DNA of 34,606 nt from positions 1 through 34,606 of the IMG/VR virus record IMGVR_UViG_3300036715_002805; one strand, written 5' to 3'. The notes below the pieces were generated by a model, which saw only the letters and a list, made by a program, of their open reading frames with translations, was not told the origin of the DNA and ran no database searches. The translations under genes were made by a program, and so were the position numbers. Origin of the DNA: a virus. Shown piece after piece: positions 9,051 through 15,380 of the stretch. The first letter of the stretch is position 1, and each line of letters starts with the position of its first letter.

Positions 9051-10438
9051 GGAGCGATCGGGAGAGTACCAGACCACGGGGAGGCTTGCAAGAGGAAGGC
9101 CTTGCCGACCTGTTTCCCCTTGATCACGAGCGAGGCGACCGCCGCCGGATTGCCTGACAGTCGCTCGGCAATGTCCGACGATTCAGCGGAGGTCAGGCCG
9201 ACTGTGCGTGTGAGGTATTCGAAGAGTTCTGCGCGTTTTTTCACCACATCGGCGGCGGACCATTGGAATCCTTTTTTTGCCCAAACGTATCGACCAATGA
9301 ACTCCGCATCGAGTTCGATCTGGCTCACACCCATCTGTCGATATGCGGCGAGGGTAGCCTCGTGAATCGCAGAGCCAACCCCGGCGCCCTGCTCTGTGTC
9401 GAGCAACTCGATCGATTCCTGATACGCGACCAGCTGGCCGCCTCGCCGATAAAACAGGCGAGAGAGCGCGCCGATGTCCTGCCCGTCTTTCATGAGTCCC
9501 AGCTCGATACGCACCCCCAAAGGGCGCACCTTGTTTGCCCCCTGTACGGAGACTCCGGCGAGTCGCGCGTGTGCGCCTCCGGCGGAGTATGCAGCCTCGA
9601 GCGACTGTGGAGTTGGCACGCGTGCGCCGAAAATGTCGCGAGCTGCAGCGGGAACGTCTGGTGCCACATAGGCGCCTCGTTGTTCTGCTGCCTGCACATC
9701 GAACGTCGGCGTGACCGTGACAACCGGTGCAGGCGGAAGCGCTGGAGGTACGAGCCCAGCGTCGGCGTTGCGTTGCACCTGGGCGGCGAGCGGATCGGTC
9801 TCTGGGTTGTCGGCCCCTGGGAGCCCACCGAAACCGGGTGCGACGATGCCCGGCGGTGGTTCCTCTGTGATGCCGCGCGCCTCGGCTTCGGAACGTCGAA
9901 GCGATCGAGCGATCGCGCGGCAGTTGAAATGCGTTGGCGGATAGTTGTTGTTCCACCACGGATCGTCCTGATGCAGCAGCACGCCGTTGCGCGATCGGCA
10001 GCCCGCGGTGGTGCGGCCGTCGATCACCGAGTCATAGAGCCAGTACGGTCGGATCTTGCGGGTGACCGGATCGGTGAGCTGAGCGTGTCGCCCCGCGCTG
10101 TAGGCGTGCTGGACGTTGGTGCGAAAGATCGTGTCGGCTCGAACGCTCGGATTCTCGACGCTGCCTGCCCACGCTTTCGTGAGCTTCGGTAGCGCGACCG
10201 CCTTCCAGTCGTCGAGCGATTGTCCGTTCTCGAGCGCCTGCGTTAGCGAGTCTTGGATCTCTCTGATCAGACTCGCCTGCGTCACGCCTGCGATCGTGAA
10301 CGCGCGCTGTCTGGCCGCTTCAGAGAGCGCGTTGTATTCGTCCTTGGTGATCCCCGTGCGCTTGCGGTGCCAGTCGATCGCTTCGTCGAACCGGTTGGGG
10401 TCGGCGGGCGGATTGGCCTGGAGAATGAGCAGCGTCAC
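9047..10438 (-). CDS. Minor head protein, Mu gpF (MuF domain), with a C-terminal GNAT-like domain
   Basis: 463 residues from GTG 10438, chosen for a perfect AGGAGG six bases upstream and the GTGA overlap with the portal stop. Residues of about 100-190 hold the MuF signature: DTIFRTNVQHAYSAGRHAQL, then YWLYDSVIDGRTTAGCRSRN and NNNYPPTHFNCRAI. A Pro/Ala linker follows, then a C-terminal domain with EQGAGVGSAIHEATLAAYRQ and GRYVWAKKGFQW, which looks like the acetyl-CoA loop (Q-x-x-G-x-G) and last strand of a GNAT acetyltransferase. MuF proteins sit in the head near the portal and are often fused to toxins or enzymes that may be injected with the DNA. No TAG. Confidence 0.85.
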   Translation of the reverse strand: MTLLILQANPPADPNRFDEAIDWHRKRTGITKDEYNALSEAARQRAFTIAGVTQASLIREIQDSLTQALENGQSLDDWKAVALPKLTKAWAGSVENPSVRADTIFRTNVQHAYSAGRHAQLTDPVTRKIRPYWLYDSVIDGRTTAGCRSRNGVLLHQDDPWWNNNYPPTHFNCRAIARSLRRSEAEARGITEEPPPGIVAPGFGGLPGADNPETDPLAAQVQRNADAGLVPPALPPAPVVTVTPTFDVQAAEQRGAYVAPDVPAAARDIFGARVPTPQSLEAAYSAGGAHARLAGVSVQGANKVRPLGVRIELGLMKDGQDIGALSRLFYRRGGQLVAYQESIELLDTEQGAGVGSAIHEATLAAYRQMGVSQIELDAEFIGRYVWAKKGFQWSAADVVKKRAELFEYLTRTVGLTSAESSDIAERLSGNPAAVASLVIKGKQVGKAFLLQASPWSGTLPIAP

Positions 10439-12015
10439 AGGTCCTCCTGAACTGCCCACCTCCCGCGGAGGGCGCCGAGTAGCAGCGCCTTGCGCACCGT
10501 CTCCGCGAGCGGGCCTGGGTCGAGATCGGCGTGGAGCGAGCGGAGGTCTTCGGCGAGCTGCGTCGGGTCGCTCGCGCTGTTGATCACCGCGAGCACGGCG
10601 TCGATGTCGGGTGCGAGCGCAGCGGTACCGTGCCCCGCGTGGTCGTCGGCCAACTGGTCGACGTACGCCTGGCCTTGAACGACGCCAGATGTCTGCGGCA
10701 ACCGATCCCCAGAGGCCAGCGTGATGACGCGCGAGGCGAGGGCCTGTGAGGGCGGCGGCGGCGGTGAAGTGAGTAGCGCGGGTTGGACCGCTGTCTCTGC
10801 GCTTGGCGTCGAGGTCGGATTGGCTGGCGCCGCAGCTGGCACCTTGTCGGGATCGAGCAGCGGGATACCCCCTCGCTCGAGCAGCGCACGGCGGTCGACT
10901 TCAGGCGGAAGCGTGGCGCACGTCGCAATCGCCTGAGCTTGTGCGAGCAGCGTGTCGGCCTTCAGCTTCACATCTTCGGGCGGACTCGGATCCCAGCACG
11001 GCAGGGGCGCCGCTGCCTCCGAGCCGTGGTTCACACGTGCCCACGGGCGGATCGCGCAGAAATGCAAGCACTCGGCGATCGCGAGTCCGTACCCGCGAAG
11101 CACGCGTAGCTCGATCCCCTCGTGCGTGTCCGTAGCTGCGAGCGAGCCCCCAGAGACGTCCGTGCTCAGGTTCTGCCCGAGGAAGATCACCGAGATCGCC
11201 TTGTTGGCCGAGTCCCAGATGCCCTGGAACATCTCCCACGTGTTGGCGCTCGCCTCGATCAGCGCGACGCTGTTGCCCTCCTCTACGACCATCGAGGCCT
11301 CGCGCCCGCGTTGGTTGAGCTGGCGCGACATCTTCTTTCGCTCTGGCTCTTTGGTGCCCTTCGCGACGGTGCCAATGAGCAGGCCTTGGCCGTGGAGCTC
11401 GCTATGACGAGCAGCGTCCTCCATCGCGTAGCTCTTCATGAGCCACCAGCGCGAGATGGGTCTCCATGCGCCGAAGCTCCACGGGCGTTTCTTCCCGTAG
11501 GGCGTGAAGAGCACCCATTTGCCCTCGCCGGGAATCACATCGACGACGCCCGATGTCGTCTGGATGCGCCAGAGATCTTGGGCCCACGAGTAGTAGAGGT
11601 GGCGTGGATGCCAGACCTCGAGCGAGGGGACCAGGCGCCCCTGTCGCTCCTACCAGACGAGCTCGCCGACCCCCACACCAAGCAGCAAGCCCCACGACAA
11701 CAGATGCCCCAGATCGGCGGCCGGGAACATTGCTTGCCAGTCTTGCCGCGCCTCGAGGTCTCGCACTGGTGTCTTTCGACCTTCGCCCGGTTGAAATGTC
11801 AGCGGCAAACCGAACAATGTCTGGCTGATCTTGGTGAGCACGCCCGAGACATGGTCATCGCCGAGCATCGCCTCACACAGATCGGCGGCACGCATCAGCG
11901 TGCCATTGTCTGCGGCGTGCAGCGCGTCAGTAATCTACGACGGTTCCCACTCGTCGAAGACACGAACCGGAGACTCTCGGTGGTGGCCAAAAGCTGGGTC
12001 AATCGTCGTCGTCAT
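10435..12015 (-). CDS. Portal protein, Mu gp29 (DUF935), with two in-frame TAGs
   Basis: 526 residues from ATG 12015, close to the length of Mu gp29 (about 510). TAG occurs at 11935-11937 (codon 27, EWEPS-(TAG)-ITDALHAADNG) and 11650-11652 (codon 122, GELVW-(TAG)-ERQGRLVPSLEV). Both junctions fit the DUF935 pattern of an N-terminal helix ending in ...AADxG, then a helix-rich region and W.....P.LE..HPRH. Further downstream are FTPYGKKRPWSFG and NSVALIEA. The portal forms the head vertex ring through which DNA passes. The gene overlaps the terminase end by 17 bases. The stop is TGA. Confidence 0.9.
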
Positions 12016-13375
12016 CGTCCCTCTGTGTATCACGATCGTCCACGTCATGCTCTGTCGTGAACAGGTTTCCAGACATGCGATCGCCGAGCAGCGCCGTGGC
12101 TGCCCACACATACGCGTCGAGCCTGTCTGGTGATTTCTGACCAGGCTCCCACGTGCAGAGCTGGTCCTCGAGTTGGCTGAATGTGCCGACGTGGTGGATG
12201 CGCCCCTGCTCGGCCTGCGTCGAGATCGGCTCGGCTCGGGTCGCTTTCCCGCGCGCTGCGTGCACCTCTTCGGTGGGCACGTTCGCTCGATACGCCTGGA
12301 TGTTGGCCGCGACCAGGTCGCCACCGTTGTTGACCTCGGCGACAATTGCGTTCGCTTCCCAACGGTCGTAGGCCCCGACGGCGATGCGAGCCCAGTCTGT
12401 CGGGGCGTACTTGCCAGAGAGATCTTCGAGCAGGTACGCGTGAAAGTCATCACCGAGACCCATGACGACGATCCCCGTCTCGGCACTCTCTTCGCTCACC
12501 GTGACAGCCGGGTCGATCGCCACGACGATCCGCCGCATTGACGGGATCTCTTTGCGATGCACACGTCGCGCATCGATCATGGTCGCGCGCTTCCAGAGAG
12601 CGCCCGGGTTGTCGTCGAGCAGCTCGGCGTAGAGCTCTTGTCGACCGAGGCGTGACCCCTCGTATTTCTTCAAGATCTCGGTGAGAAACGCCTGCGCAAG
12701 GTTGCCCGCGTTCTCATACGTCGAACCTCGCGTGAGCGCGGTCGACGGTGATGTCATGAGCTCACGAATGAGCGGGGTGTTGCGCGGTGTCGTGGTGACC
12801 ACCGCTTGCGGATTGTCGCCGAGACGCAAACCCATCATCGCCTGATCCCACGCCTCGGGATACCGCCACGCCGCGACCTCGTCAGCGAGCAGCTTGTGGT
12901 GTTGTTTGCCTCGAAGTCGATCGGGCTCGTCGGCGGTAAACAGGCGAGACTCGACACCGTTTGGCCAGACCAGACGGCGCTTCGAGGATTGATAGACCGG
13001 CCGGAACCACTTGGGCGCCGTCGCCAGGATTCCAGACTCGCCCTCGACCAGGATGTCACGCACGTCGTCGGCGGTCGCGCCGATGAGCGAGACGTATTTA
13101 CTCTTGCCGGTCTCGGCCTCTTCGCGCACCCATTCGACACCGCAGCGAGTCTTGCCAAACCCTCGACCAGCAAGCACCAGCCAGATGCGCCAGTTGCCGG
13201 GGGGCTTGAGTTGCTTCGGCCGTGCCCAGAACTTCCACGAGTACTCGAGCGCTTCCTACTCAGCCTGGGTCGGCGCCAGATCCCGGAGAACTGCCGCTCG
13301 CTCCGGAGGCGGCAAGGAGCCGATCCAAGCGGCTACTGATTCGAGCTGCTGCCTCTGCCTGCTCGGCTGCACCAT
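11999..13375 (-). CDS. Large terminase subunit, with one in-frame TAG
   Basis: 458 residues from ATG 13375 (MVQPSRQRQQLESVAAWIGS) with TAG at 13256-13258 (codon 40). The sequence after it, EALEYSWKFWARPKQLKPPG, then WLVLAGRGFGKTR (Walker A) is a classic terminase N-terminus. There is no usable start between the TAG and Walker A. DEV in LADEVAAWRYPEA is the Walker B region, and RIVVAIDPAVT begins the RNase H-like nuclease domain with its first Asp. The protein packages DNA into the prohead through the portal. The start lies inside the small terminase gene (116-base overlap). The acidic C-terminus ends in six Asp before TGA. Confidence 0.9.
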
Positions 13376-13793
13376 CGGGCTCACCCGCACCCGAGTACTT
13401 CAGCGTGGTGTCGACCACCTTGCGAAGTTGCTCGGTGATATCGAGATACTGTGCCAGCGCCTTCGGTTCGTCGGCTCGCAATGATAGACGGTCCGATGAC
13501 AGTGCAGCGTTGAAGGTCAGCGTCGCGAGTCTGCTCAGACGACGGCGCTGGCGATCGAGCGAGTCTAGCGCCGGGGGAATGGTCCGCTTGATGGTCTCGC
13601 GAACGATCTCCTTTGCAGCAGCCTGGAAGGGCTCGCGCTTGCGTTTGACACGAGCCCCGAGAGACGCGGCGGAGATTTCGATCTTGTGCGTCTCGAGCAA
13701 CCACTTGCAGACCTACCTGAGCGAGTGTCCCTCAGCGCATCGAACAATGCATTCTCGCTCGATTTCTGGGGTCAGTTTTGCGGGGTGAGCCAT
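13260..13793 (-). CDS. Small terminase, Mu gp27-like (DUF3486), with one in-frame TAG
   Basis: 177 residues from ATG 13793 (MAHPAKLTPEIERECIVRCA), with TAG at 13713-13715 (codon 27) in the middle of a helix-turn-helix: EGHSLR-(TAG)-VCKWLLETHKIEIS. Reading it as Gln gives a complete HTH followed by ISAASLGARVKRKREPF, the arrangement of gp27. The rest is helical and ends in a Gly/Ser tail. Small terminases recognise the packaging site and load the large subunit. It is the first gene of the late block, 125 bases after the tRNA gene. The stop is TGA. Confidence 0.8.
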
Positions 13794-13794
13794 T

Positions 13795-13827
13795 GTCAGC
13801 CTTGTACCTTCGTTGCGTCAGGCTTGT
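13795..13827 (-). promoter_or_regulatory. Two 11-bp direct repeats upstream of the late block
   Basis: On the minus strand ACAAGCCTGAC (13827-13817) and ACAAGGCTGAC (13805-13795) differ at one position and start exactly 22 bases apart, i.e. two helical turns on one DNA face. They end right at the small terminase start codon. An overlapping AGGCTT-GT-AAGCCT inverted repeat lies at 13820-13833. This is a plausible binding site for a late regulator; I see no clear -10 or -35 box here. Confidence 0.4.
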
Positions 13828-13918
13828 AAGCCTACCATGCGTGCGGGGTCATCGCCCGCAAGACAGCTACGGCGCCCGTGCCCCGACGCGACCTGGTGTT
13901 CTGGCTCGATAGTGCATC

Positions 13919-13993
13919 TGGTTCTGGGGGCCGGACTCGAACCGGCGTTGCATCGAATTAGAGTCGAACGTCCTGCCTTTAGACGACCCCAGA
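13919..13993 (-). tRNA. Amber-decoding (suppressor) tRNA, anticodon CUA, Gln-like
   Basis: Complete 75-nt cloverleaf. The acceptor stem is TCTGGGG/CCCCAGA (7 pairs) with discriminator A and an encoded CCA. The D arm is GTCT-AAAGGCA-GGAC. The anticodon arm is TTCGA-CTCTAAT-TCGAT, with a T-T mismatch at the top pair and anticodon CTA (13959-13961). The variable loop is GCAAC, and the T arm is GCCGG-TTCGAGT-CCGGC. The D arm and the GACTCTAATTC loop resemble bacterial tRNA-Gln(CUG) with one changed anticodon base. U35 and the U1-A72 pair favoured by GlnRS are kept, while G73 and the G2-C71/G3-C70 pairs of the E. coli determinant set are not, so the charged amino acid is probably but not certainly Gln. 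It is the last gene before the TAG-containing late block. Confidence 0.92.
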
Positions 13994-14018
13994 GTAGGAC
14001 CTATCTACGGGCTCCTAC
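13994..14018 (-). promoter_or_regulatory. Hairpin abutting the tRNA 5' end
   Basis: GTAGGA (14018-14013 on the minus strand) and TCCTAC (13999-13994) form a 6-bp stem with a 13-base loop that ends exactly at the first base of the tRNA. It lies between the TAG stop of the HTH gene (14037-14039) and the tRNA. It probably helps 5' processing or shields the leader of a tRNA cut from a long early mRNA. Confidence 0.4.
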
Positions 14019-14036
14019 CCTTCGCGCCGCGCGCAT

Positions 14037-14285
14037 CTATTCCGCGTTCGACACGCAGGCCGCGTTCTCGATCTGCTCGGTCTGCCACCGACGCTCGAGT
14101 TCGTCCCATTCGTCTGGATGACTGTCGCGCAAGGCATACAGATCGACCCGCCATCGACCGAGGATCTTTTTGCCTGGGAGAGAGCCCCGACGCAGGTGCT
14201 CACGAATCACGTCGTCGCTCACGTCGAGCAGTTCGGCCACAAGCGCCGGCTCGAGATACCGCGCGGCGTGGAGCGGACGGTTCAC
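14037..14285 (-). CDS. Small helix-turn-helix DNA-binding protein, ends in TAG
   Basis: 82 residues from GTG 14285 (GTGA overlap with the upstream gene). The segment ARYLEPALVAELLDVSDDVI, then HLRRGSLPGKKILGRWRVDL is a MerR/excisionase-type HTH_17 domain, including the W-R-V-D wing. It is the last protein gene before the tRNA and its stop is TAG (14037-14039). Read-through would carry translation through another TAG and into the tRNA gene sequence, so TAG must still act as a stop here. It may regulate the late switch or act in excision; neither is shown. Confidence 0.7.
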   Translation of the reverse strand: MNRPLHAARYLEPALVAELLDVSDDVIREHLRRGSLPGKKILGRWRVDLYALRDSHPDEWDELERRWQTEQIENAACVSNAE

Positions 14286-14569
14286 GCGGCATCCTTGGGC
14301 TGTGGTCGTCGAAGCTCTTTGAGCGCCAGAATCCTTTGCTCGACGCGCTTTTCCTCATGCCAGCACGCGGCCCACATGAAGTAGGCGAGGAACGACATCA
14401 GCGAGACTTCTTCGAGGTCTTCGCGCGTCACCAGCTTCCCGCTGTCGTGGGCCGACCTTGCTGCCGATGACCAAGCGCCTGCCCTGAATACAAGAAACCT
14501 GACTTCGGAGAGCCAGCACTCCTCACGGGCGATCTGTAGCTCCAGGCGGAGCCGTTCGAGTTCGCTCAT
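14282..14569 (-). CDS. Hypothetical early protein
   Basis: 95 residues from ATG 14569 (MSELERLRLELQIAREECWL). The N-terminus is helical and probably coiled. A hydrophobic aromatic stretch (MSFLAYFMWAACWHEEKRV) around residues 60-78 could associate with membrane or pack internally. Start and stop overlap both neighbours (ATGA and GTGA), so it is translated with the early operon. No family recognised. Confidence 0.6.
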   Translation of the reverse strand: MSELERLRLELQIAREECWLSEVRFLVFRAGAWSSAARSAHDSGKLVTREDLEEVSLMSFLAYFMWAACWHEEKRVEQRILALKELRRPQPKDAA

Positions 14570-14718
14570 CGATGCCCCTCCCTCTCCCGCCACGCGAGCA
14601 CCAAATCCCTCGCTACGGTGACCAGCACCTTTGGCAGCGTCACGAGCCAGAGCGCGAGGTAGCGAGGGCCCGAGAGCTGGGGGTCGGGGCGAGGTGGGGT
14701 GTGGTGGTGGTGGGTCAT
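14566..14718 (-). CDS. Small protein with a hydrophobic helix
   Basis: 50 residues from ATG 14718 (MTHHHHTPPRPDPQLSGPRY), followed by LALWLVTLPKVLVTVARDLV, one likely membrane or amphipathic helix, and a charged end. It overlaps both neighbours by ATGA. The natural His run may bind metal. Function unknown. Confidence 0.5.
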   Translation of the reverse strand: MTHHHHTPPRPDPQLSGPRYLALWLVTLPKVLVTVARDLVLAWREREGHR

Positions 14719-15134
14719 GGGGCTTCTCGCTGGTAGATGTCGACTCTCACGCCGCAGGTCTTCGACCGCTCTTGCAGCACCTGCCACGAGACGCGCGGGT
14801 CTCGATCGTCGATACCAAGCCAATCGGCACAACCATCGCGGCATGCCTTGAGGGAGCTCGCGAGGTTGTCGTCGTCAAGCGTGCCGGGGGCGAGACGGGT
14901 GAGGACGACGTGCAGGGGGCCGAGAGGAGGCTTGCCTGCCTTGGCTCGGAGGGAGAGCGCAACCGCTCCCCTTTGCCCCTGAGCGCGACCAGCCTTCATG
15001 AACCAAGTGTCCCTCTGGTTCGCCTCGGACACCGTCCTGACTGGCACGGTTACGGAGGCCAGGAGGGGTCGAGAAGGAAGCGGCTGGCCGCAGTGAGGGC
15101 AGGGCAAGGGGGAGATGGCAGCGGAGGCGTTCAT
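14715..15134 (-). CDS. RusA-like Holliday junction resolvase (probable)
   Basis: 139 residues from ATG 15134. A CPHCGQPLPSRP stretch near the N-terminus could be half of a metal site. The core LTRLAPGTLDDDNLASSLKA, then GCADWLGIDDRDPRVSW follows the RusA pattern: a D-x-D-N motif starting a helix that ends in an Asp-containing loop, which together bind magnesium. Phage RusA proteins cut branched DNA during replication or recombination. It lies in the early operon with replication genes. Family assignment rests on the motif only. Confidence 0.6.
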   Translation of the reverse strand: MNASAAISPLPCPHCGQPLPSRPLLASVTVPVRTVSEANQRDTWFMKAGRAQGQRGAVALSLRAKAGKPPLGPLHVVLTRLAPGTLDDDNLASSLKACRDGCADWLGIDDRDPRVSWQVLQERSKTCGVRVDIYQREAP

Positions 15135-15380
15135 GGTGCCTCCTGTTGCCAGTGCGTAGAAACACCTAGGCCGTGTGACGTAGGGTAAGAATCAGATGGT
15201 GAAAAGGCGCAGGTTGGTAGAAGAGAAGTAAGAGAAAGAAAGAAGAAGAGAGGGGAATTATCTTCTTTTTTATATACATCCACCACACCCACCACGGGCA
15301 CACCTTTCCCGTATCTGCTGTCGCAACTGTCACACGATGTCTCTTGTCGATCCTGCGACGCTTTTAGAGCCGTTTTATGC
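15135..15380 (-). other. Intergenic stretch with polypyrimidine tract and TGTCGCA motifs
   Basis: About 245 bases between the DUF3987 gene and the RusA-like gene. On the minus strand it holds an AT-rich TATATAAAAAAGAAGATAAT (near 15260-15280), then a 45-base pyrimidine-only-like tract (15215-15256). Near its start it holds TGTCGCA/TGTGACA elements (15319-15325 and nearby). An 86-codon frame spans it (15131-15391, ATG overlapping the DUF3987 stop). Its composition is poor and I do not call it a gene with confidence. Confidence 0.35.

Noticed and set aside
2114-13177. Shorter late proteins starting after each TAG
   Set aside because: The codons upstream of the TAGs encode family-typical residues (capsid, portal, protease, terminase). 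Their starts overlap the previous stops, and the downstream alternatives lack ribosome sites.
2411-13715. Late genes as pseudogenes or sequencing errors
   Set aside because: All ten interruptions are TAG. No TGA, TAA or frameshift breaks any late gene, and a matching tRNA is encoded next to them.
13919-13993. Pyrrolysine tRNA (also anticodon CUA)
   Set aside because: The tRNA has a normal D arm, 5-base variable loop and TTCGAGT T loop, unlike tRNA-Pyl, and no PylS gene is present.
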